DNA of 64,000 bases from Cyprinodon diabolis (Eukaryota > Chordata > Actinopteri > Cyprinodontiformes > Cyprinodontidae). Location of the stretch: positions 10,210,717-10,274,716 of the forward strand of contig CM060080.1 of NCBI GenBank assembly GCA_030533445.1, given 5' to 3'. Below the pieces are notes generated by a model. That model saw only the letters and a program-made list of their open reading frames with translations, ran no database searches and was not told the origin of the DNA. A program made the translations under genes and the position numbers. Below, piece by piece: positions 10,172 to 22,792 of the stretch (position 1 is its first letter; each line of letters begins with the position of its first letter).

Positions 10172-12745
10172 GTATAATTCTTCTATGTGACAAAAAATTT
10201 ATTTTAAGTGGCATTTGAATTTGCACCTGTATGGGAGACTGCTTTGTTTCATCTATAGTTTCCAAACCCTCCTCCTTGTTTCCATCGCCTCTCCCTGCCA
10301 GAGACTGAGGTGCAGCAGTGCCGCTTCCCTCTGTCGCTCCATCACTTCCCTGGCCCACTTCCAATGCTTTTAGTGAGAGCTATCTGTCAAGTCATGAATA
10401 ATACAGGCCCAAGGCTGGCGTTAGCTTGCTAGCTAGCAATGTGAAATCCAAATGAGGTCTACAGCAGGAAGAGAGCACTTGACTTTAGCTCGCTACCACG
10501 CTCTCCCTACCAAGACAGGCAATTACTCAGCCCACAGCCCCAGCTGCAGCCATGGTAAGCATAAACGTAACCCCTCACATCCTCATCTGTACACATGCTC
10601 TAAAGCCGGGCATGCCCATTTTGCATCTGTAAGCCCGCACTTCAATCTCTAGGTTCAAATAGTGGCACAACTGTATATGCAGAGACACAAAACACAGTTC
10701 GCTCACTTTACATGACAGTAAATTTATATCTATTTTAAGGGTAAAGAAAAAAACGAGAACGTATAGAAATTTTCCATAAAGTGCAGGGTGATAAACAAGC
10801 GGAGTGGCTTTGACATTGTTTTCATGGAGAATGGCGCGGAAACTGAAGGAACTGTTTGAATCTGTCACTCTGCTGTCAGAGCTTGAGCCACTGAGCTTCA
10901 AAAATCTATTAATCAACAGCAGAGTTCCTTCATCATGTCTTATCTGCTAATTAACAGAAGACACAGCGTCCACCTTTATCGTGCTCACTCTGCAGGGCTA
11001 TCGCATGTATCAGGTATATGACACATGCATGGCCGCATAATTAGCTCTGCACCGAGACATCTTTAGGTGACGGTGTTAACCCATCCATCACTGCTTCTAA
11101 TCATCCACTGGAGAAGAAGTGTGGGATGTAATTACAGAGTGCTAGGCAACGACAGGCTTCACAGGTAAAAATAGTCATGCAGGATGAGAGACGTCGGTAT
11201 GTGTTTGGCATGTGGGATGGGTGTGCGTGTGTGCATGTGTGGTATGCATGCTTGCGAGTATTGAGGTAATGAGATCTAGTTAGTGATGCTCCAGAGTGTC
11301 TTATTAACAAATAATAACAGCACTCCTTTGTTTTTTTTTATTTCTCCTCCCATCTATTATTCACACCTCACAGATTTACTCATGATTCATTTATAAGAGC
11401 ATCTTGTGCAACCTAGAAACTAAATGTCACCCAAAACATTCCCTGTTAGGTGTGTCTGCGAGCATGTACACTGTGTTACTCCATTCAAGATGTGGATAAA
11501 GACACAATTCTCCACTTGGTTGAAGGATGTGGGCTTACTCTTGCTGTCGCAATCCAACAAGATTGTGGGGAAAAAAAAACAATGGGATCCAGCTTCGCCT
11601 GCCTGTGCACCGACACAGACAGATACACACACAAGAGCGAGTGACAGAGTGCTATTGAACAGAATAAGTTGGATCTCGCCGGATCAGTAACGAGGGCTGT
11701 AGTGAGGCCATTCTGCCATTCAAGCCTCCTGTTGTGAAATCAGCATGAGACCCTGTGTACTTTAGTTGGATTTTCTTTCCACTGAAATTGCCAGGTTGGA
11801 GAGCGGCACTCAGCTGGGAATGCTGCTCTACATGTGAAGTAGGTTGTGTGTCCGTGAACGACTTGCATGTCTACATTTGTGCCATCGTGTTAAGAGGCCT
11901 AAGCGTGGATGTGCTGCATGTGTAAGTGTGGATCTCTATCTGCTCTCTTTCTCCAGGTGAAGAGTCTATTCTGAGGGTGCCGCTCCAGTGGAGAGCTCTC
12001 CATGTCAGCCTGGTAGCACTTTACTCAGGAAGAGGTAGACCTAAAGTTCACCATCTGGCTTTGCTGTGAACACTCAGTGGACCATAACAGTACAGCCACA
12101 GGTGGTTTCACTGCGACATACGTTATGAATGTTTGACTGACTTTATATATTTGGATCTTAAATGAGAACAAAAATTCCCAAAAGAAGACATGGTGAGCAG
12201 AAAATGCTCATAATATAGAAGCGGGGGTAACCAATTAAAAATCTCAATCCAATTAAAAAGAAGTGGCGCAAGTGAAGTCAGACACTATCGTCGGACAACA
12301 TGCAGTAATTTATAAATGTTTTAAATCAGGTTGGGTCCGGATTAGCCAGCAGGTGGGTCTGGATCCGGACCCCTGATCCCTGACCACTGATATAGAGGAT
12401 AAACACAAAACAAGTGATAATACACAAACACAGAAACACTTGTTCACTCTGTAAAATTTCAGCTAAATCATAATACAGATGATAAAAATGAGAGATGCTC
12501 TAGTGCAGGATTTTCACTATCAGCTAGTAGAGCTGGTAACGTTAGCACAGCAGCCACCACAGTGTTATTACTAGATTGTGATTATTTTATTTATGTGAGT
12601 TAGATGTTACTCTCAGAGTAAGATGGTCATGTCTAAAAACAAATCTACTTTGATCAATATTCCTTACTGTTAGATATTTAAAAGAATATGTAGATTTTAT
12701 TGTAAGCTTTCAAAAGCTCAAAATTTAAATATTAAATGCCACACG
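10172..12745. other. Mostly unique non-coding DNA
   Basis: No coding exon recognised. The part at about 10960-11110 is GC-balanced with TAATTAGC and TTATC motifs and resembles conserved non-coding DNA. GT-rich stretches occur at 11190-11260. A short run of GGTCCGGA/GGATCCGGACC motifs at about 12330-12375 may be a small repeat relic. Confidence 0.45.
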
Positions 12746-13221
12746 TGTCAGGGTTTGGTTGAGGTTTTGAGGACCCAAATGCAGAGGCGAGGAGGCAGAG
12801 GTGAGTTGTTGTGGTTAAATGGAGGAATCACAGGTAACAGAGGCAGGAATCCAAAGATCCAACTTAGAAATGCAAAACAAACCAGAACCATGGAGACATC
12901 ATGGAAAACATGCATGAAGAGCCAGGGAAAGACGGGGAACCAGCACTGAGGAACTGCACAGGGAGAGTTTATATGGGAGACTAAACAAAGACAGGACTAA
13001 TGAGCTGTTTAGGTGCAGGTGTGAACAGAGGCTTCTGAAAAGGAGCTAGGGAAAAGGAGTCCAACGCAAGAAGGCAAGAGGGGGCAAGCAAGAAAAACCT
13101 TAGAACTCAAATATATCCAGAACCACAACAAAATAGGAATTAAACCAATAAAACTAGAAAACATTGAGCAAAGTAAAACTGAATACTCAAAAGAGAACTT
13201 AACAGAACCAAGACCATGACA
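12746..13221 (-). mobile_element. LTR-like repeat (TG...CA), single copy
   Basis: Read on the minus strand the unit starts TGTCATGGTCTTGG and ends ...CCAAACCCTGACA. The flanks ACACG (12741-12745) and ACACA (13222-13226) match at 4 of 5 positions, fitting a 5-bp duplication. Close relatives lie at about 21945-22407 and 42931-43715. The TG...CA ends, the 5-bp duplication and the ATTAAA signal near the end of related copies suggest solo LTRs, but no internal retroelement region is seen. Confidence 0.55.
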
Positions 13222-13265
13222 ACACATTAATGCCATTTCTATATATACATATATACAAATAAGAC

Positions 13266-14657
13266 ATATAAGACCTTTGAGAGGCTAGTCCTGGAGCATC
13301 TAAGGCCCATGGTCAGGCCCTTCACTGATCCACTACAGTTTGCCTATCAGCCCCGCCTGGGAGTTGAGGACAGCATCATCTTCCTGCTGAACAGAGTCTA
13401 CAATCACCTGGACAAGCCGGCGAGCACAGTGAGAATCATGTTCTTTGATTTCTCCAGTGCCTTCAACACCATCCACCCAGCTCTACTAGGTGAGAAGACG
13501 ACTGCGATGCAGGTGGAGGCCCCCATCGTGTCCTGGATTGTTGATTACCTGACGGGCAGACCACAGTATGTACGCCTACAGAACTGTGTGTCTGACAGGG
13601 TGGTCAGCAACACTGGGGCGCCTCAGGGGACTGTCCTCTCCCCCTTACTCTTCACCCTTTTCAATTCGGACTTCAGCTATTGCTCTTAGTCCTGCCACCT
13701 TCAGAAGTTTTCTGATGACTCAGCAATTGTTGGCTGCATTGAAAAGGGTGAGGAGAGTGAATACAGGACTGTGGTGGGCAACTTTGTGACTTGGAGTGAG
13801 CTGAACCACCTGCAGCTCAACGTGACAAAGACTAAGGAGCTAATAGTGGATCTGAGAAGGACCAAAACATCTGTGACCCCTGTTTCCATCCAGAGGGTTC
13901 CTGTTGACATTGTGGACGAGTATAAGTACCTGGGAGTGTACTTTAACAATAAGTTGGACTGGACTAGAAACACCGAGGCGGTCTACAAAAAGGGCCAAAG
14001 CCGACTATTCTTCCTGAGGAGGCTGAAGTCCTTTAACATCTGTGGGACAATGCTGAGGATGTTTTATGAGTCTGTTGTAGCTAGCACGCTCTTCTTCGCT
14101 GTCACATGCTGGGGCAGTGGGCTGAGGGTCGCTGAAAACAACAGACTGAACGAACTGATCAAGAGGGCCAGTGATGTTGTGGGGGAGCAGCTGGACACCC
14201 TGACCACCGTGGCAGAGAGGAGGATGCTGTCCAGGTTTCAGTCCATCTTAGACAATGACTCACATCCACGACACACTGGTCAAGCAGACGAGCTCCTTCA
14301 GCAGAAGACTCCTCTTACCCAGATGCACCACAGAGCGCCACAGGAAATCATCCCTACCTGTGGTCATCAATCTATATAACGCCTCCCTCTTTACTTGGAT
14401 TTATCACTTTACTTGGACTTTTCACTTTATTTGGATTTAGTTTTTACATATGCATAGATATACGTACAGATATATATACAGAAGAGCTATATGTGTATAT
14501 ATTTTATCTATTTTATCTATTTTATCTTTTTATTCTTATTTTTTATCTTTATTATATTGTATAGTTGAATGTGTGTATATATCATGTAAAACTGTAACTG
14601 GAGCGTGTAACAAAAGTAATTTCCCTCTGGGATTATTAAAGTATTTCTGATTCTGAT
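13266..14657 (+). mobile_element. 5'-truncated LINE (L2/CR1/Rex-like)
   Basis: The copy starts inside the reverse-transcriptase domain and runs through the C-terminus into a 3' UTR. The 3' end reads CCCTCTGGGATTATTAAAG followed by a short (TCTGAT)n tail. Missing 5' sequence and a tandem-repeat 3' tail are hallmarks of target-primed reverse transcription. The endonuclease domain and ORF1 are absent, so the copy is not autonomous. Confidence 0.88.
13270..14440 (+). pseudogene. LINE reverse transcriptase, partial and broken
   Basis: The frame beginning AAG ACC TTT at 13270 carries the RT palm motifs in order: FAYQPRLGVEDS; FFDFSSAFNTI (motif A aspartate); GAPQGTVLSPLLF (motif B); KFSDDSAIVG (catalytic DD, about 13705-13735); LQLNVTKTKEL; and YKYLGVYFNNKLDW. 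A single in-frame TAG at 13687-13689 lies just before the DD motif, and the same frame continues open after it to 14379. A second lesion, a frameshift at about 14255-14270, moves the true C-terminus (RRLLLPRCTTERHRKSSLP, INLYN) into the next frame, ending near 14440. Residues of the catalytic core are intact. The enzyme would normally copy its own RNA at a nicked target, but this copy cannot make a full protein without readthrough. Confidence 0.88.
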
Positions 14658-15656
14658 ATGCATCAGTCTTTATATTGATATGGAGTGTAAACCAAGCTGG
14701 TTAACAGTGATTCCAAAACTGTGTTTATTGTGGCATTGGTACAGAATAACAATCTAGTATAGATCTGAGGACGTTTTGGACAATTAAACATCCTAGCTAT
14801 TAAAATAAATGTCCTGATAGATTGTAGTTTAAAAGACTTCCAAGGAGCACCGAATGACTGAATCTTACATATAGCGCTAATTCAGAAAAATATTACTTCC
14901 TTTAAACTCAACCAGTCAAGTAATGTATCAGAAGAACTAAATTCAAGAAACTATTCCTTTAGTTTGGAAAACTACAACCTTAAAATTCATGGACAACATA
15001 AAACAAACTTAGAAAACAAAACTAGAATTTAATTTCAGGGGCAGTTTATCAAGGTGTATCATTTGAATAAAATAATCTAGTTATATGTAAAAAACTACCA
15101 TACACAGTTAAATTAGTAGGTCTTAAATATATATCTCCCTTATGTTTGTTTAGAGTTGTGTTAATGAGCTATCATCTACACTCACTGCCACCTTAGGTAA
15201 ATATGTTTATTTGTTTTAAAATAAATGTTTATATTATTAAATTTCCAAACTTAATAAAATGATATAGAAAGAGACATAAGCAGCAGGATGTGTATCAGGT
15301 TCACTGGGATACATAAAATGATCTACAGGGTTAAAAATGTGCATTTCTTGATGAGAGCTTTGGCTGCTCTTTAGACATTGTTTGAATGATCTAAATCTCC
15401 CCTTCTCCATAACTAAATTATTGAGAAGACAACAAATGTGTATTCTAGATTTCATAGATCTATAACCTGTACCTCAGACATTAACAACCATGCCATGTTT
15501 AAGATTACTTAAGTCTTTCTCATAACTCGTTTTATTGCTTGGTTCAAACTCCATGACATCGTTTTTATAACTTCTTGAATCATAATTCCCAGAGCTGCTG
15601 TTATTTGGACTGACTAGGCTGCCATTAATGGTAAAAAATTAAACAGTTTTACGAAA
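14658..15656. other. AT-rich non-coding DNA
   Basis: No gene or repeat family recognised. The sequence is strongly AT-rich, with chance open frames only. Confidence 0.45.
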
Positions 15657-15969
15657 AGGTATAGGGCTGGATTTCCGTGAATTTTCGAAAAGACCCTCCC
15701 TCTCCACCTTGAATGTGTAATATGAAACATGTGCGAGAGCATGCACCATTTCTCCTCGTGCACGCTGTTTAAAGCTGTTTGCATTGCTCATACAAGCATA
15801 CTTTCCAAAAGAAGATTTGCAATTTCTTTTCACCACCGTTATATGAAAATGTGGATGAACACATGACGTAGGACAGCCTTAAGTAAACGTATCACCAGAA
15901 TGATTGACAATTAGGAGGATCACTTATTTTGATGATCCACCCGGAGAAAGAACATCCTCCACTATACCT
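15657..15969 (-). mobile_element. TTAA-flanked MITE, copy 2 (inverted)
   Basis: The right end reads GAACATCCTCCACTATACCT followed by TTAA (15970-15973). The left end AGGTATAGGGCTGG is more diverged, and its flank GAAA no longer matches TTAA. Internal sequence is the reverse complement of the copy at 4405-4719, for example ACCAGAATGATTGACAATTA versus its counterpart. Length is 313 bp and there is no coding capacity. Confidence 0.7.
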
Positions 15970-16084
15970 TTAATAAAGTGGCCAATGAGTGTACAGTATT
16001 TTTTTATTTCTAGTTATCTCCTGCAGTTGATGTATGATTGAAGTCTTTTTAACAGCTTTTGGATCAAAAACAGAAGCTACAATA

Positions 16085-16745
16085 TGTCAGTGTAAAAACT
16101 TCTTATGCTAGTTATGCTGCTTTAGGCTTAGACTGCTGGAGGACATAGGGACTCCTATTTCATCCTTCTGCTTCATTCTATCTCTATTCTCCCACTCTGC
16201 AGAATCTGTTAGTGCTGCTCTCTCTGCTTTTTCTCATGGTACCTTCATCTGGTCTGTTCCTGTTTGGCTGTGACTCCATCCTGGAGAGAAATATCAGCTG
16301 TACTGCTTCCATCAACACCTTTGTTTATAGATGCTGGAGATCAGCCTGTTTTACCAGTGTAGTCCTGTTTCTCTGACTGTGGCTGGCTGGATGTGCTCTC
16401 TTCGTCCTCTGACATGGGAGCTGACTCTGAGTTCGTCTCCCTGGCTGTGTGTTTCCTGGACGGGGCCGCCTTTTACAGCTGCTTTTTGTATCTCTGCTTC
16501 TGTCTTCATGAACCCCAGTCGGCCTCACCAGATGGCCGCTCACACTGAGCCTGGTTCTGCTGGAGGTTTCTTCCTATTAAAAGGGAGTTTTTCGTCTCCA
16601 CTGTCACTACAAGCATGCTTAGTGGGAGGGATTGCTGTTTTCCTTAGATAGAAAACTTTGAATCAATTTGACTTTATGTTCTGGTTGGATTGCAAAGTGC
16701 CTTGAGATGACATGTGTTATAAATAAACTGAATTGAATTAAAATT
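16085..16745 (+). mobile_element. LINE 3' region ending in (GAATT)n
   Basis: The segment contains the widespread fish repeat GAGCCTGGTTCTGCTGGAGG followed by an AAAGGGAGTTTTTC-like stretch. It ends with AAGTGCCTTGAGATGAC, then AAATAAACTGAATTGAATT. The tandem tail and AATAAA mark a retroposed 3' end. A shorter copy of only the last 100 bp is at 47135-47237. I recall such ends from RTE-type LINEs but cannot confirm the clade. Open frames in it are not genes. Confidence 0.65.
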
Positions 16746-18369
16746 GAATTGAAAACTCACACAATGCCTATCAGTGTAGCCATTTCATTTATAGTTTTGA
16801 TCTTTTTATTACCTTTTTTATGACAGAAACGAAAGTACCACGCTTTTTTTAAAGGTAAACTTTTTGACTAAAAGCAGACTGATGTGAGAGCAGTTTCTTT
16901 TCAGATGATGCCCACCGGTTATGTTTATCCCTACAATGATCTGTCACTCTTCTTGTCCATTTCCTGCTGCTGAACTCTTTGAGTCATTGTGCCACTCTGC
17001 TGGTTTCTAGCTGCTTGCATATCAGTCTGAGTGCTTTCAGAGCACGACAAAGTGGAGGGAGCAGAGAAGACGGTGTGTGTGTGTGTGGGGGCGTGTGTGT
17101 GCATTTGTGTGTGCAAAGGACTAAACAGCATCCCAGCTGCAGAAATGGCATTTAAGTGTCTGTGGCTGTTCTCTAATTTCAGCCATAGTCAGGAGGGGTG
17201 TGGCTGGCCACCTGACACCAGGGATACAATGTGTCAATCATTACTAACAGCCAGGAAATTGCGTTCAAAGTGAGAGTAATTATCAAGCGTGCCCCGATGT
17301 GGGCCGAATTGAACACCTTCTCAGTTTGGCACACAGAGAGAAATACATTTTCAGTGGCAAGGCTAGGTGGAGGGTTTTATTGTTGCTAAGAACAAGGTGA
17401 GCTGCATCTTATCCTCAGCTTCTATCCTTATTCTTCGTTTATCACGATCAAATCCTTCTCTATTCTCTAATGCCTTCTTATCTTGGGTATTTCTGATGTT
17501 GTTACCCTCAAACAAAGGATAAACACATCTCTGTAGTCCAGTGAAAAAGTCTCTAATGATAGAGTAGAACGACAGAGGTGCAAGAACACAGTTAAGAGAA
17601 ATTGACAATAAAGGAAAGTTGTGTGAACAAATGAGGACGCTTTTTGAATTTCCATTGGTTAGGCCTGGAAAGGCAATATGGAGCAAATACTCCATAACTG
17701 CATTCCAGAATAAACTACTGTACTTCAAGTGGCTGTAAACTGCCTCTTCACCTCCTGCAGGCTTTAGAAAATGTACCAAGAGAAGATAAACTCTGACCAA
17801 TTACAGGTCTGTCTTATTCGATATACAGTTTTGGCTAACTGTTTGTTTGGCAAACAACTTTTATTCTTTCATAAATAACAGAACTGAAGTCATGGCAACA
17901 AGCTTTTCATACTTTCCACCGACAACTTTACAGCTGCAACAATAAAAGAGGCATCAAAAGTAATGTGTACAATTTCCCCCGTATCCATTCTACCCCAGAA
18001 TTCCCACATCTTAAGAAATTAAAAGGACTTTTCATTTCTATTTTTGCAGAGAAAACAAAAAAGAATATGAAACTTATGAGCATCTCTGACACTGAGTTCA
18101 AATAATCGATTTATAATAAATATAATAATATATTTAATTATAATAAACATAGAAAAGTGGAAAAGCAGGTTACGACAAGTTTGTCTTTTGCAAATTAAAA
18201 TACTTGTAATTCATGTAATAAATTGCAGAACCCACAAATATAAAAGTGCTTATTTTCCATGGTACATTTTTTTTTTAAATAAATACCTTCTTTATGTAAA
18301 CGGTGGGTTAAGTTATAAATAATAATAATTTACTACTATACTACCCCTCCACAGCCCAAGAAAGCCAAG
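16746..18369. other. Non-coding DNA with GT-rich repeat
   Basis: No exon or known repeat family recognised. An imperfect (GT)n microsatellite lies at about 17070-17112. The remainder is AT-rich unique-looking DNA. Confidence 0.45.
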
Positions 18370-18815
18370 CACTGTGTGATATTTTGCTCTTTTCGGGCAG
18401 ATTTTCCAGTTGTGCGAGAATTTTTCGATCGGGCCGACTTTCAGCCTGATCGGGCATTGTGCGTCATGTTGTGTACAGGGGGTAACGAGGGGCGATCAGC
18501 CTCTCACGACCACCTCCCGATCAGGAATAGTGAGGTTGGGAGAAAATAAAACATGTTTGAAATTCAGTCGGCCGTTTTAAGGTAGTTGTAGGCAAATTGC
18601 TCACTGCGCAAACAAGGATTCTGCTTCCTCTCATATGAAAACACATTCTGTCACTTTCTGTAAAATTGACAGATTGTAGTAGCCATGTTTGCTCAGCCAT
18701 GTCTTTGTCCAAATTCGTTGTCGCTTTTTGTTTTTAGGGCTTTCAGCACAAAATTGTACAAATTGCCAAGTTAGCACGTTTCTCTCTAGTGACCTTCATA
18801 TTCTTCTTCTGCTGG
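18370..18815 (+). repeat. Unclassified DNA-transposon-like family, copy A
   Basis: This shares blocks with two other places in the window. The block at about 18488-18585, with CACCTCCCGATCAGGAAT and AATTCAGTCGGCCG, is inverted at about 26180-26275. The block at about 18655-18815, containing TGACAGATTGTAGTAGCC and GCACAAAATTGTACAAATTG, recurs at about 57745-57905. Repeated GATCGGG motifs suggest transposase-binding subterminal repeats, but no clear termini or target duplication were found. Confidence 0.55.
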
Positions 18816-20314
18816 TTTTGGGGAGGGATGTAATTAATGTGATTTGGACTGACACTGCTAAGACATCCCCCTGGCTCTGATTGGTTGTTTCTGACCAGCA
18901 GCATAGTACTTTTACAAATGTCAGTGCGACCCCAGGGGGAACGCAGAGGAACTTCATTAAATCAAAGATTTTTCTCATATGCTACCATAAGAAAATAAAG
19001 GAAAAAATGAAGAAATGTGTTAATGTTTCATTTTTACAAAAGTTACTTACTTTGCCTGTAAATATTGCAAGAAACTATTTATTTGTAATTATTGCAGTTT
19101 TTTCTCAATCCCCTTTTCTAATCAACACGATGTCTTTTTCTCACTGCTTTTAAAGGAGGAAAACTACCCATATTATAAAGAAGTACTTTGAATGTGTGGC
19201 ACCTGTATTGTTATATCCAAAGAACTACTGCATCCAAACATTTTGTTTTGACTCTAATATCACACACAGAATTAGATATGGAAATTGTAATTCAATAGTG
19301 CAGGAACAGACTTAACCTTGGAGGAATTATTTGGCTTCTGCACTGTTTCTGACATAAAAATGTGAATTAATGTATGAAAATTTGATGGTCAAATGAAAGA
19401 CAGATTTAGACAAGAAAAATGTTCAAGTAATGGAGCAATATCTGAGAAGGCAAAAAGAAAAATAATTACACCAGCATCTTTACTTTTACTTTTTTTTCTC
19501 AGATTTGGTTTCCTGAAGCTTTTATTCTTTGTATATACCTTGATCCCTATTATTTTTTTGGGGGGGGCAAACATTTTGTGAGTTTAACTTATTTTGCTAA
19601 AGGTTCCAAATACAAATTTAAATCATGTTCGGGACATGCATTTCCAAGACAGCATACCCAAGCATTTGCTTTACCTTCTTAATTAATGTCAGCCACAGAT
19701 GCTTGTCATAAGCATCTTAAGTCAATCACCCGCATCAGTGTTGACTGCTCCGCAGTGCACTGTCAACCCAGCCTTGTTAGAACAAGAAATGCATGGATGA
19801 CCTATCAACCTCATATTTAACAAGGTGTCTCTTCTGTAGCAGAGTGACTGTCTAATCTTGTATGGCTGTTCTTAGCACAATAAAAAAGTAAGTTCTGGGA
19901 TAATACAGCTGGCAAAATAACAAACATCTATTGTCTTGCAAAATCACTGTTTCTAAACCATATCGTTTTGGCTTTTAAAAGCCTCATTTTTATTACTGTT
20001 TAGGTAAGCAAACACTTTGACTTTATTAAAAAAAAGTGAGAGATTTAACTTTGTTCTAGATTTGTGCTTATAAAATCCATCCAGACAATTAAAATATTAT
20101 GAATAAAATTTTTCATGATCAAACTTACTGTGAAAACAGTGTCTTTAAGAAATAACTTTTTTAAAGAATATTAACCCTCATATAATATAGAATTTGTGAT
20201 CTGACCTTTGCTTATTTACTTTTCTATTATTGTTTTCCTTATTCTTTGATAACATGAAGGCTCTTGTTCCAGAATTTTTATTTGTTAAGTTGTAAGGAAG
20301 CGGTAAGTTTATTG
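18816..20314. other. AT-rich non-coding DNA
   Basis: No gene recognised. Chance open frames around 18881-19153 and 19389-19581 are AT-rich and have no domains. Copy A of the unclassified family may extend a little past its left boundary. Confidence 0.4.
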
Positions 20315-20500
20315 ATTGTTTGACTTTATTGATCTCAAGGTGATGAGATTTACTTGTTACATCAGCTAAAATAGTCAAAAAAGAAGAAGAAGGTGCCAAA
20401 GGAAGAAAAAAGTGCATGGGATATATATGTTCACATATGACAGCTAAAGTCATAAGTTTTTTTTTTTTTTTTAATAGCAGGATTATTATACAGGGTAATT
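20315..20500 (-). mobile_element. LINE 3' UTR fragment, second copy
   Basis: TTTATTGATCTCAAGGTGA and ACTTGTTACATCAGCTAAAA align with the fragment at 8696-8875, including the shared ACATATGACA and GGATTATTATACAGGGT segments. Only the 3' UTR part is present. Confidence 0.6.
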
Positions 20501-21742
20501 AAAACCCAGATATTCCTACTAAACAGGAGCCATAAAGAGCATTTTTAAAAGTAAAACTGTTTTTCCTCCTTGAGGAAATTATGATTTAATTTAAGGTGTA
20601 CCGACTTTTCTTTCCCAAATAAGATAACAAGGAATTTTTTATTTTATTTTATTAGCTTGGGTGACCCCGATGACAGTTAATGTGAAAACAGTTGGACTAA
20701 AGCTAATTGCACTGCCTGTTTCTGCTGTACCTGCAAGCATAGAATGGATCTCCCTCCCTGCCTGCATGACAATTACACAGAATAACAACAGAACCAGATG
20801 ACAGGTGACTAAACTCAGTCTAAAATATTGGTTTATAGGGTTAGAATATGACACTTTTATTTATATTGATATATCTTACTGTATGTTGAGAAGTGAAACA
20901 TATTTATTAAAAGATTCCCCACTGAACTAGGTCTGTGTAAAGGCCTAATCCACATCAAACAGCTGTGGAAAGGGACTAGCTATGTGAAAATGGGACTTTT
21001 TCTTTCTTTCTGCATAAAGTAGTAAAAGGTTTTCCTTAAAAGTTTTAAGATTTACAGCGTTCAGTCGTTTCTGACTGGAGCACCATTTATCTTTCAGAGT
21101 AAGAGTAGAGTCAGAAAGAATGGCATCATTAAGTTAGAAGTTATCTAAAGAAGTTAACATCGCTCATGAACACACTCCTTTGCGGTCTTGTATATCATTG
21201 TCTGTGGCTCAGTGACATCACTCACTTTATTTCACTTTCACTTTTGTTTGGAAGGATTTGTTCCTTCGATCTCATTAATGTCCCATGCGGGTCTTTTCAC
21301 CTTGTCATAAAAATTACTCCTTGGCAACTTTGGCAATTCAAATTTAAAAACTTGTTTTAATAAGTTAAACTCATAATTTTTTTTTCAGTGGTTTCTAGCA
21401 GATTTCTAACATCTCTCCATAAACATATTCAGAAATTGAAAGGAGGAACTGAAAAGCGCATTTTCTTTTAACAGACACCAAGTTCCTCTTCTTTAATTTT
21501 AATTTTTTTTGGTCCCTTTTTTATCCATAACGTTATCTCTGACAATTGGTTTTAAATGTATTAAAGTAAATGTTGGACATCTTTTAACTAATTTGTTTGA
21601 AGCTATTCTAAATATGCGGCTAGAAAATGTTTCACACTTCTGTTGTACCATGCAGGGATGAGGTTTATGGAAAAGCATATAAAGACAGCTGGTTGTTTTT
21701 TTTTTTCTCCTTGGCCTCTATACTATACTACGACGGAGGATA
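20501..21742. other. AT-rich non-coding DNA
   Basis: No gene or repeat family recognised in this stretch. Confidence 0.45.
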
Positions 21743-22792
21743 AGGGCCAGGCTTGAGATTTTTTTTCTTCTATTTCAGAAATAAAGTCGTAAAATTACGG
21801 GATGAAGTCGTAACATTACGAGAATAAAGTTGTAATATTAAGAAAAGTTGTAATATTGCGGGAATAAAGTTGAAATATATGAGAATTAAGTCTTCATACC
21901 ACAACCCATTTCAGAAAGAAAGCTTCAAGCTCTAACCAGCATGCAGTTTCAAGTTTAGCCAGGTTTTTCTTTGTTTTCTAGCTTTATTGGTGTGTCTGGA
22001 TTCATTTAAGTTGCTTAGGTTTTTCTGTCTGTCCTCTGTTGCCCCCTTGTGTTCTTTTCCCTTGGCTTCCTCATCAGCTTTAGTCACACCTGCTCCTTAT
22101 CAGCTCATTAGTCCTCAGTCAGCCATAAAAACACTCCCTCTGCAGTCACTCTTTGCTGGTTCCTCGTCTTACTTTTTCTCACCCTGGCTCCTTGATGGTT
22201 TCCCCCCTGATGTCTCCATGGTTCTGGTTTGTGTTTGATTTTGAAGTTAGATTTTTGGATTCCTGTTTCTGTTTAACAAATTTAAGTTGGATTTTTGGAT
22301 TGCTGTTTTTGCTGCCTGATCTTTCATTAAACCTTCTAAGAACTCAAACCCTGCCTGTCAGCCTCTGCATTTGGGTCCTCATAAAAACCTCCAAACAAAC
22401 CGTGACATGACATTCCTTATTTGAGGGAAGAAAGGGCTTCTTGTAGTTGTTGTAAAATACAAGTTGTTTCTTGTAATTGTAGGACTTTACTCTCTTAATA
22501 TTACAAACTTTACTCTTGTAATTTTATGACTATTCTCGTTGTGACTTTTTTTTCCTCGTAATATCACGACTTTATTGTCATAATTTTTTCAACTTTATTC
22601 TCATAATTTTACGACTTTATTCTCGTAATTTTACGACTTTACTCTTGTAATTTTACGACTATGTTCTCGTAATGTTCCGACTTTATTCTCGTAATTTTAC
22701 GACTTTACTCTTGTAATTTTACGACTATGTTCTCGTAATGTTACGACTTTGTTCTCGAAATAGAAAGAAAAAAAAATCTCTAGCCTGGCTCT
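21743..22792. mobile_element. MITE with internal ~21-bp minisatellite, interrupted by an LTR-like insertion
   Basis: The ends form an inverted repeat: GGGCCAGGCTTGAGATTTTT at the left and the complement of AGCCAGGCTAGAGATTTTT at the right. Inside each arm are diverged tandem units of about 21 bp with the core TTTTACGACTTTATTCTCG, in opposite orientation in the two arms (about 21775-21900 and 22470-22760). The centre is occupied by an LTR-like repeat ending at 22407. The element is non-coding, and superfamily is not determined. Confidence 0.7.
21945..22407 (+). mobile_element. LTR-like repeat (TG...CA family), 5'-eroded copy
   Basis: The sequence aligns with 42931-43441 from TTTTCTAGCTTTATTG through ACACCTGCTCCTTATCAGC to the end ...AACAAACCGTGACA. 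The first ~35 bp of the unit are missing or unrecognisable. It interrupts the minisatellite MITE, so it inserted later. Confidence 0.6.

Noticed and set aside
16325..16651. Open frames on both strands in a GC-richer segment
   Set aside because: Lies inside a common LINE 3' region, so the frames are incidental.
22470..22760. Regular ~21-bp repeats resembling a CRISPR array
   Set aside because: Units are contiguous and diverged with no unique spacers, the genome is eukaryotic, and the array sits in a MITE arm.
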